Of a DNA stretch of 64,000 nt, positions 40,541 to 49,663 are shown piece by piece. This stretch comes from Saccharibacillus sp. CPCC 101409. Lineage in GTDB: Bacteria > Bacillota > Bacilli > Paenibacillales > Paenibacillaceae. How positions within the stretch are numbered: position 1 is the first letter of the stretch; each line of letters begins with the position of its first letter. The stretch spans positions 1 to 64,000 of the forward strand of contig NZ_JAULSA010000010.1 in NCBI RefSeq assembly GCF_030518235.1, in the 5' to 3' direction. The position numbers and the translations under genes were made by a program. The notes under the pieces are model-generated. The model saw only the letters and a program-made list of their open reading frames with translations. It was not told the origin of the DNA and made no database searches.

Positions 40541-42978
40541 TAGCCGTTGCCGCCGGACGCGCCGGCGCCTCCCTGAGCCGCGCCCGCTTTGGCGAACTCT
40601 TCGCGCAGCGCGGCTGCCGCGGCGACCATCGTTTTCAGCGAAGGAATGACTTCTTCTTCGCGGCGCGTCTTGAGCCCGCAGTCCGGGTTGATCCAGAACT
40701 GGGCCGGATCGAGCACGTCCAGCGCCCGCTGCGCGATGGATTCGATCTCCGAACGCTCCGGCAGACGCGGGCTGTGGATATCGAATACGCCGAGGCCGAT
40801 GCCTTTGTCGTACGTATGGTCTTCGAACGCGGAGACCAGGTCGCCGTGGCTGCGCGCGGCTTCGATCGAGATCACGTCGGCGTCCAGGTCCGAGATCGCC
40901 TGGATGATATCGCCGAATTCGGCGTAGCACATATGCGTGTGGATCTGCGTCTCGTCCTGCACGCTCGTCGTTGCGGCGCGGAACGCGTACACGGCGTCGT
41001 CGAGGTAGCCCTGCCAGTCTTCGCGCTTGAGCGGAAGTCCTTCGCGCAGCGCCGGCTCGTCCACCTGGATCATGCCGATGCCCGCTTCTTCCAGCGCGCT
41101 CACTTCGGAACGCAGCGCGAGCGCGATCTGGTTCTGCACGACCGAACGCGGCAGATCGTCGCGGACGAACGACCAGTTGTAGATGGTGATTGGGCCCGTC
41201 AGCATGCCTTTGACCGGCTTGTCGGTCAGCGACTGCGCATACGCGCTTTCCGTTACCGTCATCGGGCTGAGCAGCTTCACGTCTCCGTACAGGATCGGCG
41301 GTTTCACGCAGCGCGAACCGTACGATTGGACCCAGGCGAAGCCGGATGTCGTAAAGCCGGACAGCTGCTCGCCGAAGTATTCGACCATGTCGTTGCGCTC
41401 AAACTCGCCGTGCACCAGCACGTCGATGCCGATTTCTTCCTGGATGCGAATCCATCTTTCCGTTTCCGCGTGCAGGAACTCTACATACTGCTCCTCGCTC
41501 CACTCGCCTTTTTTCCATTTGCTGCGCGCCTGGCGCACTTCGGTCGTCTGCGGCAGACTGCCGATCGTCGTCGTCGGCAGCAGCGGCAGCGGACGGCGCT
41601 TGGCCTGCACATCGCGGCGGACGGCGTAAGCGGACAAACGTTCCGGACGGCGGTCGTCCAGCTTGCCCAGCGCGTCGCGCACGGACTCGTCGTTGCGGTC
41701 GGCCGAAGCGTTCAGCGCCGCCACGGCGTTGACGCTTTCCGCGATCTGCGCGGATACCGACTCTTCGCCTTCGTTCAGCGCTTTGACCAGCACCGCGATC
41801 TCCGTCAGCTTCTCGTCGGCAAAGCTCAGTCCGTCCTTGATCTTCGCTTCGAGCTTGTCTTCGCTGCGCGTCGTGACCGGCACGTGCAGCAGGCTCGACG
41901 AAGGCTGAACGAACAATTCTTTCGGCGAAGCGGCTTGTTGAATACGGCGCAGCAGGTCCAGCTTCACCTGCAGATCGGAGCGCCAGATATTGCGTCCGTC
42001 GATTACGCCGGCGCCGAGGATTTTGTCCTGCGGAAAGCCGTGCTGCTCGATCGCCGCCAGATTGCGTCCGCGGTCGTGCACGAAGTCCAGGCCGATCGCC
42101 TGCACCGGGAGCTGCACCACTTCTTCGTAGCGCGCTACCGATTCAAAATACGTTTGCAGGAGGATATTCAGTTCCGGCGCGGCCGCGCGGAACGCTTCGT
42201 ACACTTTGCGCAGGCGCTCGATATCTTCGTCGCTCGTTTCCAGCACCAGGATCGGCTCGTCGATCTGTACCCACTGCGCGCCGGCTTCGCTCAGTTCTTT
42301 GAGCACCTGCGCATACAGCGGAGTCAACTGGTCGAGCAGGGTGTCGAAGCGGTCCGCTTCCAGGCCGCGCGCCAGCTTCAGCAGCGTCAGCGGTCCGACG
42401 ATCACCGGCTTGCCGTCGATGCCCAGCTCTTCTTTGGCTTCCAGGTACAGGGCGAGCGGACGGTTGACGGTCAGCTTCGGTTCAAGGCCCTGGAGTTCCG
42501 GTACGATATAATGGTAGTTGGTATCGAACCATTTGGTCATCGGCGAAGCGGTGAACGCTTTGGTGCCGCGGGCGACCGCGAAGTATGCGTCCAGCCCGTA
42601 AGCGCCGTTTTCACCCGGAGCGAAAGCTTTGACATCGGCGTCCTGCGCGGAAGCCGTTTCTTCGCCCTGCGAACCGTGCGCGCAGTTGCATGCTTCATCG
42701 TGTTTAACGTTCGCTCCGCCGGTGAAACGCTGCGGGATCAGGCCGAACGTGAACGCCGTGTCGAGCACGTGATCGTACAACGAGAAGTCGCCGACCGGAA
42801 TCAGATCCGCTTTCAGGTCGCGCTGTTTGCGCAGGTAGTCGAGGCGCAGCTTTTTCGTTTCGCTTTCCAGCTCCTGTGCGTCGATCCTGCCGGACCAGTG
42901 CGACTCCAGCAGTTTTTTCCATTCCCGTTTCTCGCCGATGCGCGGATATCCCAGATTCGAACTTTTTACTTGACTCAT
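40540..42978 (-). CDS. metE: Cobalamin-independent methionine synthase MetE
   Basis: The protein has 812 residues, against about 755-765 normally. It transfers the methyl group of 5-methyltetrahydrofolate (polyglutamate) to homocysteine. The N-terminal domain begins [17 protein letters not shown]. The C-terminal zinc site is visible: the His-x-Cys of [11 protein letters not shown], a downstream Glu, and the Cys of NPDCGLKTR. Most of the extra length is an insertion at about residues 87-126 that contains HDEACNCAH (93-101) and an acidic low-complexity stretch. It leads the metE-yitJ operon from a near-perfect sigma-A promoter, with AGGGAGG before the ATG. Confidence 0.93.
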   Translation of the reverse strand: MSQVKSSNLGYPRIGEKREWKKLLESHWSGRIDAQELESETKKLRLDYLRKQRDLKADLIPVGDFSLYDHVLDTAFTFGLIPQRFTGGANVKHDEACNCAHGSQGEETASAQDADVKAFAPGENGAYGLDAYFAVARGTKAFTASPMTKWFDTNYHYIVPELQGLEPKLTVNRPLALYLEAKEELGIDGKPVIVGPLTLLKLARGLEADRFDTLLDQLTPLYAQVLKELSEAGAQWVQIDEPILVLETSDEDIERLRKVYEAFRAAAPELNILLQTYFESVARYEEVVQLPVQAIGLDFVHDRGRNLAAIEQHGFPQDKILGAGVIDGRNIWRSDLQVKLDLLRRIQQAASPKELFVQPSSSLLHVPVTTRSEDKLEAKIKDGLSFADEKLTEIAVLVKALNEGEESVSAQIAESVNAVAALNASADRNDESVRDALGKLDDRRPERLSAYAVRRDVQAKRRPLPLLPTTTIGSLPQTTEVRQARSKWKKGEWSEEQYVEFLHAETERWIRIQEEIGIDVLVHGEFERNDMVEYFGEQLSGFTTSGFAWVQSYGSRCVKPPILYGDVKLLSPMTVTESAYAQSLTDKPVKGMLTGPITIYNWSFVRDDLPRSVVQNQIALALRSEVSALEEAGIGMIQVDEPALREGLPLKREDWQGYLDDAVYAFRAATTSVQDETQIHTHMCYAEFGDIIQAISDLDADVISIEAARSHGDLVSAFEDHTYDKGIGLGVFDIHSPRLPERSEIESIAQRALDVLDPAQFWINPDCGLKTRREEEVIPSLKTMVAAAAALREEFAKAGAAQGGAGASGGNG

Positions 42979-43055
42979 ATTGGTAATGCCTCCCTGTCGG
43001 ATGTTGGTATCGGAGAGGTCCGCCTCCCGGACGGCCCGTCCTGTTCTTGAGTACG

Positions 43056-43084
43056 ATCATAGGCAGACGGCGGACGGGTGTCAA
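43056..43084 (-). promoter_or_regulatory. metE promoter
   Basis: On the minus strand TTGACA (43079-43084) and TATGAT (43056-43061) are exactly 17 bases apart. The leader to the metE start is about 70 bases and contains a GGACGG/CCGTCC dyad. I see no SAM, T-box or cobalamin riboswitch core. Confidence 0.85.
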
Positions 43085-43118
43085 TGAGTCGAAAAAGCGT
43101 AAAAATGCCGAATAAGAC

Positions 43119-43217
43119 TCAATTCCTTCTCTCCTTATCGGATTTGGCGATAGCCGCAAGTGAAAGACTTTTTGCATCAAATGCGTTCAATCCCTTGTCC
43201 CGCAAGGCTTCTTGCAT
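43119..43217 (-). CDS. Possible small protein or gene remnant upstream of metE
   Basis: A minus-strand frame with protein-like composition gives a 32-residue peptide from ATG at 43217: MQEALRDKGLNAFDAKSL, then a Lys/Arg/Asp-rich end. The open frame continues upstream without ATG to a stop at 43257-43259, adding TVDNHWAKKSGQE. A weak GCAGGA precedes the ATG. I do not recognise a family. It could be a small gene, or the C-terminal remnant of a decayed one. A 12-bp palindrome (43277-43288) lies upstream. Confidence 0.35.
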   Translation of the reverse strand: MQEALRDKGLNAFDAKSLSLAAIAKSDKERRN

Positions 43218-43361
43218 TTCCTGCCCGGATTTTTTCGCCCAATGGTTATCAACCGTCTATATCCTGAGGCTATGACTTACTATAGTAAACGGGCATAAGG
43301 CGAAGAGCGGCCTTGAAGCGGGAAACGGGGCGTTTTCAAGCGTTCGTCATTCATCGCGCGT

Positions 43362-43412
43362 CAAAAAGACGCTTTCGCAGGCGAATGGAACATCGCCGCT
43401 TTCGCGTCTTTT
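43362..43412 (-). terminator. Terminator of the copper-amine-oxidase-like stalk protein gene
   Basis: On the minus strand, AAAAGACGCGAAAGCGGCGA pairs with TCGCC...GCGTCTTTTT around a short loop. It is 32 bases after the stop codon. Confidence 0.8.
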
Positions 43413-43444
43413 AGACTTCTCGTTGCCTCGGATACCGTTCCTTT

Positions 43445-44410
43445 TTACCACTTCGTCCGGCTGTCCGTACGTTTCTCTCCGTCCAGCGTATACACAATCC
43501 GGCCTTCGCTCCGGCTGAGCTCTCCGCCGATCAGATACTCCGAACCCAGGCTCGTGTACGCGCCGTCCGGCTCGACCCTTAAACTGCTGCGCGACGTGCC
43601 TTCTCCGAAAATATGCGAAGCATACGCCAGGTAAGGCTTTTCGATGGCCGGGAAAACGCCCGACGTATCGCTTGTGCGTCCGCCCAACAGCTGCCGGAAG
43701 CTTTGTTCGTTTTCCTCGATATGCCCCTGCGCAATCACCACCGGATAGCCGCCCTTGAATTCGACCAACTCCGCTTTATTGCCAAAGAGCATATAACAGC
43801 GCAGCGCTTCGCCTTCGGGGAACATAAAGACCAAGTCGGACACTTCCGACGCTTGCTCCTCAAGAGGCGGATATTCGGAGCGCAGCAGCCTTCCCTGGGC
43901 CAGCGTCATAGCCGTACGGCGCGCTTCCGTCAGATTGCCGGTCAGCAGGACTTTCTCGGTTTGCGCGCTGAGCGGCGACTTGAGGGTAATCTGTCCGGCT
44001 TCGTATTCGACCGCATAGCTCATGTTTCGCAAAAAAGCCGTCTCGACGTACAATCTGCCGTCTCGCATTTCAACGGCTTCATGCAGTTTTTGTCCGTATA
44101 CGTTTTTCCCGTTGATCGTATAATCGCGCTGCCCGGCGGTAAACGTATAAACGTTCGACCACTTCCGCAGCTTCGCTGTGCCGTTTTGGGGCTGCCAGGT
44201 CAGCTCTGCTCCGATTGCCCGCGCCAGATCGCGCAGCGGAATCTGCGTCAGGCCGGACTTGCCGTCCAGCTGGATCTGTGTCGTCACTCGGCTCGTAGGC
44301 GTAACGATTACACCGGTCTGCGCCGATGCCGCCGCAGGCTTGCAGGCGTCGGCGGCCAGCAGACCCAGGCATACGGCAAAAATGGCCGCGGCGTTTTTTC
44401 TTTTGTTCAT
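43445..44410 (-). CDS. Secreted protein with copper amine oxidase-like N-terminal (stalk) domain
   Basis: The protein has 321 residues; the ATG at 44410 follows CGGGAGGCG. It carries an N-terminal signal peptide (MNKRKNAAAIFAVCLGLLAA, then ASAQ cleavage region). Residues about 45-125 resemble the copper-amine-oxidase N-terminal domain of Bacillales cell-wall proteins: IPLRDLARAIGAELTWQPQNGTAKL, TINGKNVYG and RLYVETAFLRNM. The rest (about 130-321) has no family I recognise. Likely extracellular, with an unknown role. It lies downstream of a DUF6612 lipoprotein gene that has its own terminator. Confidence 0.7.
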   Translation of the reverse strand: MNKRKNAAAIFAVCLGLLAADACKPAAASAQTGVIVTPTSRVTTQIQLDGKSGLTQIPLRDLARAIGAELTWQPQNGTAKLRKWSNVYTFTAGQRDYTINGKNVYGQKLHEAVEMRDGRLYVETAFLRNMSYAVEYEAGQITLKSPLSAQTEKVLLTGNLTEARRTAMTLAQGRLLRSEYPPLEEQASEVSDLVFMFPEGEALRCYMLFGNKAELVEFKGGYPVVIAQGHIEENEQSFRQLLGGRTSDTSGVFPAIEKPYLAYASHIFGEGTSRSSLRVEPDGAYTSLGSEYLIGGELSRSEGRIVYTLDGEKRTDSRTKW

Positions 44411-44507
44411 ATTGTTTTGTCGCCTCCCGGATTGTGCGTATCGATATCTTTTCTGAATAGACTTCCGACGTTTCGAAAAAGTTTTGCCCAAAATGTGCGA
44501 CCGCAAA

Positions 44508-44537
44508 AAAAACCGGACGCAAGTTTGCGCCCGGTCT
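44508..44537 (-). terminator. Terminator of the DUF6612 lipoprotein gene
   Basis: On the minus strand ACCGGGCGCAA pairs with TTGCGTCCGGT across a short loop and runs into eight T residues, 29 bases after the stop. Confidence 0.9.
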
Positions 44538-44565
44538 TCCGCTGTTCGGTTCGATCGCGCTTCGC

Positions 44566-45516
44566 TTACTGCGCGCTGTCGGTAACTTCCTTCGGAACGG
44601 TAATTTCTTTGATTTCGTTATGCTTGGAGATCGTGCTCTTCATGACCATGTTCACGGAAATGTTCATGTCTTCGCCCTCCGGCGCTTCCGCTCCGGCTTC
44701 GGCCAGCGCTGCGCCGTCCATCGTCATCGTCATATCGACGTTGGTTTCGGTCGGATACGACGTTTCTTTGTCGATGGCGTAAACCATGTGCATTTTCTCG
44801 ATATTCATTTGCTCCAGCATAGCCGCCACATCGGTTCCGCCCGACTGCTGGGACAGCATTTCGCCGGCCATCTTCTTGAGATCTTCGCCGGACAGGTCGG
44901 CTGTCAGGACGTAGTTATTGCCTTCTTCGGTCACTTTCATGTCTTTGGCGACCGACTTGAACTGCTCGAACGAAGTGTCGAGATCGGCCGTGCCTTCCAG
45001 ACTGCTCATGACCTGAGCTTTGTTTTCTTCCGGCAGCTTGGTCCATTGATCGCCCATTTTGGTGTAGATATCGTCCTGGGTGATGTACTGCTCGATCTCG
45101 CCCGTAGCGCCGGCATCGGTCGTGATGATCTGGTGGGCGCTGATCGGATCAAGGAAGATATCCGTGCTCAGTTTGGTCTTGGAAGCTTGTTCCTGACCGC
45201 CCATCGACATATTTTGCTCGATATCGGCCACCATATTGTAACTTTTCAGTTCTTTGCTGGCTTCCTGGGCTTTATTGAGCAGCTCCTCGGCCGACATCGA
45301 AGACGCTTCGCCGGTCGTTTCCGCAGGTTCCGCCGCTTCTTCGGCCGGAGTCTCGGTCGTCGTTTCGGCCGGAGTCGTTTCCGCAGGCGTCGTCTCGGCC
45401 GGCGCCGTCGCCGTCGTGTCGGCTGCCGGAGCTTCCGCTTCTTCCTTATTGTTGCCGCAGGCGGTAATGCTTGCCACCAGCATGACCGAACACAAAGCCA
45501 TCCACATCTTTTTCAT
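44566..45516 (-). CDS. DUF6612 family lipoprotein
   Basis: The protein has 316 residues. The signal peptide MKKMWMALCSVMLVASITAC ends at a lipobox with Cys20, followed by a long acidic Glu/Ala/Thr/Pro repeat linker (about 24-70, ETTPAETTPAETTTETP). The mature domain starts SAEELLNKAQEASKELKSYNMVADIEQNM and contains DIFLDPISAHQIITT and a C-terminal ISKHNEIKEITVPKEV. This matches DUF6612, an LppX/LolA-like fold found in Firmicutes lipoproteins. It is probably anchored on the outer side of the membrane, with a role in envelope or lipid handling inferred only from the fold. Confidence 0.85.
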   Translation of the reverse strand: MKKMWMALCSVMLVASITACGNNKEEAEAPAADTTATAPAETTPAETTPAETTTETPAEEAAEPAETTGEASSMSAEELLNKAQEASKELKSYNMVADIEQNMSMGGQEQASKTKLSTDIFLDPISAHQIITTDAGATGEIEQYITQDDIYTKMGDQWTKLPEENKAQVMSSLEGTADLDTSFEQFKSVAKDMKVTEEGNNYVLTADLSGEDLKKMAGEMLSQQSGGTDVAAMLEQMNIEKMHMVYAIDKETSYPTETNVDMTMTMDGAALAEAGAEAPEGEDMNISVNMVMKSTISKHNEIKEITVPKEVTDSAQ

Positions 45517-45538
45517 TGTATGTACCCCTCCTGAGTTT

Positions 45539-45584
45539 GGACTTCGCGAGTCCTGTAAGTCTGTCTCCCTGGGTTATTAACCCA
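45539..45584. promoter_or_regulatory. Hairpin and 15-bp palindrome in the DUF6612 gene leader
   Basis: GGACT-TCGCG-AGTCC (45539-45553) forms a 5-bp hairpin, and TGGGTTATTAACCCA (45570-45584) is a perfect 7-1-7 inverted repeat. Both precede the ribosome site GGAGGGG and could be an operator and leader structure. The rest of the 262-base gap shows no gene. Confidence 0.4.
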
Positions 45585-45778
45585 AATCCGCTTCGTTCTA
45601 ACGGCTTTCGGATAATTCACTCGGCAAGCCGCCAAAATCCAAAGCCCGTCTATCGTAACAAAACGAACGGCGAGGAAACAACTTACATTTGAACGAATTA
45701 ACAGGAGGGCTTTGTACTTAAAAAAACCGGGACTTTTCTACGAGACGCGGTCCGCAGCCCGACTCCGGCATGTCCGGA

Positions 45779-46126
45779 TCAGTCCAGCTCGGCGCGCGAG
45801 AACAGATCGGCAATCAGCGCGTCGTCCTCGCACGCTTCTTTGAAGCCGAGTATGAAAAGATCCAGCGATTCCGGATCGTCCGAATACGCCGAAAACATGT
45901 CGCCTTCGGGATCGAACTTGATCCGATCGGCCAGATGCGGCATTTTTTCCTCCAGAAAAACAGCGGCCAGCGACGTCCAATCGTATCCGCTGCCTTCGAA
46001 TCCTTCTTCCGCCCGGGTCGCAAAGATTTCGTCCTTGTAAATGCCCGCCGTCAAAATGATCGAGGCTTTTCCTCCTTCGTGCTCCACCCATTTGAAAGGC
46101 TCCAGACTTTTCTGCTGTTCCGTCAT
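45779..46126 (-). CDS. Imm51-like immunity family protein
   Basis: The protein has 115 acidic residues: PFKWVEHEGGKASIILTAGIYKDEIFATRAEEGFEGSGYDWTSLAAVFLEEKMP and IKFDPEGDMFSAYSDDPESLDLFILGFK. This matches the Imm51 family of polymorphic-toxin immunity proteins. No toxin gene is adjacent, so it may be a lone immunity gene or have another role. GGAAGGGAG before the ATG is a good ribosome site. Confidence 0.8.
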   Translation of the reverse strand: MTEQQKSLEPFKWVEHEGGKASIILTAGIYKDEIFATRAEEGFEGSGYDWTSLAAVFLEEKMPHLADRIKFDPEGDMFSAYSDDPESLDLFILGFKEACEDDALIADLFSRAELD

Positions 46127-46187
46127 TGGTTCGTGCTCCCTTCCTCGCGTTAAGTAGTGGCGAATCCAAAAGATCTTCTCCGTTTAT

Positions 46188-47075
46188 TTATACTACGGAT
46201 ACGTCCGCTTCTGCAAAAAGCCGCGCGGCCGTTTCGATAAACAGCCTCACCGCGGGCGATACGTCTTCCAGCGAAGGCACCCCGACGCCGATGCCGCGCA
46301 CGATCGGGGGCACGATCTCGCGGACTTCGAGCGCATGCGGATGCATCGACAGCGCGATCTCCGAGATGATCCCGATCCCGAGGCCCTGCGATACCATGCC
46401 GACCATCGTGCTGACGTTCTGGGTCGTAAACGTGATCTTGGCCCGGCTGCCCGCCCGTTCGAACGCTTCCAGCACCGCCACTTCGTGACCGCCCCGGCAG
46501 AGCAGCAGATCCTGGCCGTCCAGATCGCGAATCGACGCCCGCGGCTTGTCTCTCAGCGGATGCCCGTCGGGCAGAAGCAGCATCATCCGGCTCTCGACCA
46601 ACGCAACGGTGTCGAGGCCCGGAGCCGGCAGCAGAACGAGGCCCGCGTCGAAACGGCGTTCGCCCAGCCCTTCGCGGATTTCGTCGGCTGTGCCTTCATG
46701 CAGATCGAACTGCAAATTCGGATAATTCTCGCGGATTTCCCGGATAAGCGGCGGCAGAAAGTAAGCCGAGGCCGACGGAAACGCGCCGACCGATACACGC
46801 CCCACTTCGATGCCTTTTTCCGCCGCTATCAGCTGCCCGGTCTTGTCCATGCTCTGCAGCACGGCCCGGAACTGCACCAGCACTTTCTCCCCGAGCCCGG
46901 TCAGCTTCACGCCGCGCCGGCGGTCGCGCAGCAGCAGCCGCGTATCCAGCTCCGCTTCGATCGCGGCGATCGCATGGCTGACGGCCGGCTGGGTCATATG
47001 CAGTTCTTCGGCCGTCCGCGTAAAGCTCAGCGTCTCGGCGACCCTAACGAAGATGGCAATCTGCGTAATGGTCAT
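46188..47075 (-). CDS. LysR family transcriptional regulator
   Basis: The protein has 295 residues. The ATG at 47075 starts the usual MTITQIAIFVRVAETLSFTRTAEELHMTQPAVSHAIAAIEAEL helix-turn-helix. AAAGGAG lies 14 bases upstream, which is rather far. The effector domain has VGRVSVGAFPSASAYFLPPLIREI and GMVSQGLGIGIISEIAL. It is divergent from an EamA transporter gene, which is the probable target. Confidence 0.93.
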   Translation of the reverse strand: MTITQIAIFVRVAETLSFTRTAEELHMTQPAVSHAIAAIEAELDTRLLLRDRRRGVKLTGLGEKVLVQFRAVLQSMDKTGQLIAAEKGIEVGRVSVGAFPSASAYFLPPLIREIRENYPNLQFDLHEGTADEIREGLGERRFDAGLVLLPAPGLDTVALVESRMMLLLPDGHPLRDKPRASIRDLDGQDLLLCRGGHEVAVLEAFERAGSRAKITFTTQNVSTMVGMVSQGLGIGIISEIALSMHPHALEVREIVPPIVRGIGVGVPSLEDVSPAVRLFIETAARLFAEADVSVV

Positions 47076-47114
47076 AACTTTATCGTTATCTCCTTTATGC
47101 GAAAGATTCATTTT

Positions 47115-47127
47115 ATTTATGATAAAT
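47115..47127. promoter_or_regulatory. Candidate LysR operator
   Basis: ATTTAT-G-ATAAAT is a perfect inverted repeat in the 148-base region between the divergent LysR and EamA genes and overlaps likely -10 sequences. The region is very AT-rich, which raises the chance of coincidence. Confidence 0.4.
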
Positions 47128-47223
47128 TTTATTATACGCTTGATTGACCGGACAAAAAAGCGGCGTTCCGCAGAGGACCCGCCGCAGTACAACAAGATTT
47201 CCGCTCGGAAAGGATGATTGCCC

Positions 47224-48135
47224 GTGACAAATTTATCTCCGAAAAAAACGCTGGGCATGGTCCTGTTTCTTGTCCTGATCTGGGGCATCAACTGGCCGCT
47301 GACCAAAATGGCGCTGGACCATACGCCTCCGCTGCTGTTCTCCGGCATGCGCACGCTGCTCGGCGGACTGATTCTGCTGCCCGTCGCGCTGCTCACGCGG
47401 CCCGGAAAGCTTCGCTGGAAGTCGAACGCCGGCATCTATATCGCGCTGGCTCTGCTCAATATCGTCGGCTATTACGGCCTGCAAACGATCGGCATCGGCT
47501 ACCTGCCCGCCGGTTTGTTCTCGACCCTGGTCTTTCTCCAGCCGATTCTGCTCGGCATCTTCTCCCGGTTGTGGCTCGGAGAATCGCTCGGCCGGCTGAA
47601 AGCCGCGGGACTGCTGCTCGGCTTCGCCGGCGTCGGCGTCATCAGCCTGGGCGGACTGGAAGGCCGTCTGTCGCCGCTCGGGATCGCGCTTGCGCTGCTG
47701 TCCGCCCTGTGCTGGGCGCTGGGCACGATCTATACGAAAAAGCAGGGCGCCCGCATCGACTCCGTCTGGGCCGTAACGGTGCAGCTCCTGCTTGGCGGAA
47801 CGGCGCTGATGCTGCTCGGCAGCGGAACCGAAAGCTGGAGCGCCGTGCAGTGGACGCCGGACTTTATCGGCATCCTGCTGTTTATCTCCGTCTTCGTCAT
47901 CGCCGGCGGCTGGATGATTTACTTCCTGCTGATCGAAAACGGCGAAGTGAGCACCGTCGGCGCGTACACGTTTCTGATTCCCGTGCTGTCGAACGTATTC
48001 AGTATCGTACTGCTGCGCGAATCGGCGACGATCACGCTGCTGATCGGCCTGTTGATGATCGCCGGCAGCATCATGCTGGTCAACCGCCGGACGCGTTCGG
48101 GCGGACCGGCCGGGATCGAACGCGCCTCCGATTGA
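47224..48135 (+). CDS. EamA/DMT superfamily transporter
   Basis: The protein has 303 residues. A GTG at 47224 is chosen because AAAGGA ends nine bases upstream; a TTG six bases earlier is too close. Ten hydrophobic segments form two EamA repeats: LFLVLIWGINWPLTKMALDHTPPLLFSGMRTLLGGLI in the first, and ALLSALCWALGTIYTKKQGARID starting the second. Members export amino acids, nucleobases or other metabolites; the substrate is unknown. Divergent from a LysR gene. Confidence 0.9.
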   Translation: MTNLSPKKTLGMVLFLVLIWGINWPLTKMALDHTPPLLFSGMRTLLGGLILLPVALLTRPGKLRWKSNAGIYIALALLNIVGYYGLQTIGIGYLPAGLFSTLVFLQPILLGIFSRLWLGESLGRLKAAGLLLGFAGVGVISLGGLEGRLSPLGIALALLSALCWALGTIYTKKQGARIDSVWAVTVQLLLGGTALMLLGSGTESWSAVQWTPDFIGILLFISVFVIAGGWMIYFLLIENGEVSTVGAYTFLIPVLSNVFSIVLLRESATITLLIGLLMIAGSIMLVNRRTRSGGPAGIERASD

Positions 48136-48158
48136 CGCCCCGGTTCCCGCTTCAAGCT

Positions 48159-48797
48159 TTACGGTCTTCCGTTCCCCGCCGGAACGGACAGTTTCTCCAG
48201 CCGCTTCCCCAGCTCGCGGGGAAGCGGCTGTTTGCGCAGTTCGCTCAGCGCGGCTTCATCCGCGCCGTATGTATGCAAGTAACGTTCCAGCAGCTCCGCT
48301 TTGCCGGTTCGGCCCATCAGCGCATACGCCGCCCACCAGATCTCGGGACTGGCGATGCGCAGACCGCCCCAAACGCCTCCCGGCAGCGAAGGCAGACGGC
48401 AGATTCCTTTGTCTGCGCGAATCGCAAACTTCCCGATGATCTCCACTTCCGGCTCCGTGCCCGCGACCAGCAGCTTATAGCCCGTCGCATAGAAATCGCT
48501 CGGGCCGCCGGTGTCGATCAGCTCCAGGCCGGCAAGAGCCCGGCGAATCTCCGATTCGTCCGCTTCCGTGGTCAGGTCCCAGTCCCGGACCGAATCGGCC
48601 AAGCCGAGGCCGAGCAGCATGCCGCTTCCGCCGATCGTATAATCGACGCCGGCTCGTTCCAATCGTCCGGCGATTCCGCGCAGCGTTTCCAGTTTCCGCC
48701 GCATCTCCGGTCCGAAAACTTCCCGCAACGGCGCTTGCCGCTCTTCGCCGCCCGCCGGCTCCGCTTTCCGTCCGGTTTCTGTGGATTCATCCCCCAT
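48159..48797 (-). CDS. Nucleotidyltransferase-like protein
   Basis: The protein has 212 residues. A polar N-terminal tail of about 45 residues precedes a possible nucleotidyltransferase fold: YTIGGSGMLLGLGLADSVRDWDLTTEAD, where GGSG...DWD resembles the G-G/S-x9-D-x-D motif. Later come FYATGYKLLVAGTEPEVEIIGKFAI and SPEIWWAAYALMGRTGKAELLERYL. Fold homologues include AbiEii-type toxins and kanamycin nucleotidyltransferase, but no antitoxin partner is adjacent. The ribosome site is weak, so the start is uncertain. Confidence 0.6.
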   Translation of the reverse strand: MGDESTETGRKAEPAGGEERQAPLREVFGPEMRRKLETLRGIAGRLERAGVDYTIGGSGMLLGLGLADSVRDWDLTTEADESEIRRALAGLELIDTGGPSDFYATGYKLLVAGTEPEVEIIGKFAIRADKGICRLPSLPGGVWGGLRIASPEIWWAAYALMGRTGKAELLERYLHTYGADEAALSELRKQPLPRELGKRLEKLSVPAGNGRP

Positions 48798-48951
48798 ATT
48801 TCCCGCCCCTTTCGCGTCTCTTCCGCTTCGCCGCCAAGCGCGGCGCCGCGCTTTCATGCATTGTACCATGCGAATAAACGGGCGCAAGCCAAAAAGCGGA
48901 GAAAAGGATGTCTCCCTTCCTCCGCTTGCGGCCGGTCGGCTGTGGGCAAAA

Positions 48952-49560
48952 TTACTCGACGACCTGAAAGTCCGTCAGCAGCGCGACGACATTGTCGTTC
49001 TCGTCGATGCCCCAGTAAGAAGCGTAAACGCCGTCGCCGTATCCCGAACGGAACATCACGACGTTCAAACCGCTTTCTTCGTCGGCCGTCAGGTTGCCCC
49101 ATACGTCGTCGTGCTCTTCCAGCACATCCGCCACCAGATCGTCGTAAAGACTGATATATTCGTCGCCGAGTTCTTCCTGCAGACGCTGATCGAGCGCTTC
49201 CGTCGCGCGAATCGCGTCTTCGTCGGCAAAGCTGCCCAGTCCGGCATCCACCGGATACCCGAAGATTTCATCTTCTTTAAGCGAAGATTTGTCCTGGCCG
49301 GGACGGACGGCCAGCTCCCATCGCACCGGCCGGTTGTCGGAGAAGCGGAGCTCGGCTCCGGCAATCGCGCCCTGCTGCTCGCTGTGCCAGGCAAATACCG
49401 GATACGTGCCCGGCGCCACTTCGTATTCGAAAGCTTCGACAGGGTTGGCCAGCGGATCGCAGGCGACGATCCGTCCGGACACGATCTTTACCGGGTCCAG
49501 CGGCTGCGGACGCAGCGCGCCGCCCGAAGGTTCAAGCAGACGTTCCACTAATTTAGACAT
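48952..49560 (-). CDS. DUF4241 domain protein
   Basis: The protein has 202 residues: KIVSGRIVACDPLANPVEAFEYEVAPGTYPVFAW near the N-terminus and EESGLNVVMFRSGYGDGVYASYWGIDENDNVVALLTDF at the C-terminus. These are the conserved parts of DUF4241, a small Firmicutes and actinobacterial family sometimes found with immunity-type genes. Function unknown. GGGAGAG precedes the ATG. It lies 154 bases upstream of the nucleotidyltransferase-like gene on the same strand. Confidence 0.85.
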   Translation of the reverse strand: MSKLVERLLEPSGGALRPQPLDPVKIVSGRIVACDPLANPVEAFEYEVAPGTYPVFAWHSEQQGAIAGAELRFSDNRPVRWELAVRPGQDKSSLKEDEIFGYPVDAGLGSFADEDAIRATEALDQRLQEELGDEYISLYDDLVADVLEEHDDVWGNLTADEESGLNVVMFRSGYGDGVYASYWGIDENDNVVALLTDFQVVE

Positions 49561-49663
49561 CGAATCTCTCCCTCTCTTGTTCGATATAGACGGCGTTTTT
49601 TTCCGCCAAAGCTTTGCCGCCGCAAAATAGGTAAACGCTTCAACAATTTATGTATACCCCGTT

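Noticed and set aside
40489-43050. 853-codon plus-strand open frame opposite metE
   Set aside because: Antisense shadow of the clear metE gene, with no recognizable domain.
42979-43444. Riboswitch (SAM, T-box or cobalamin) before metE
   Set aside because: No core sequences of these riboswitches are seen; the leader after the promoter is only about 70 bases.
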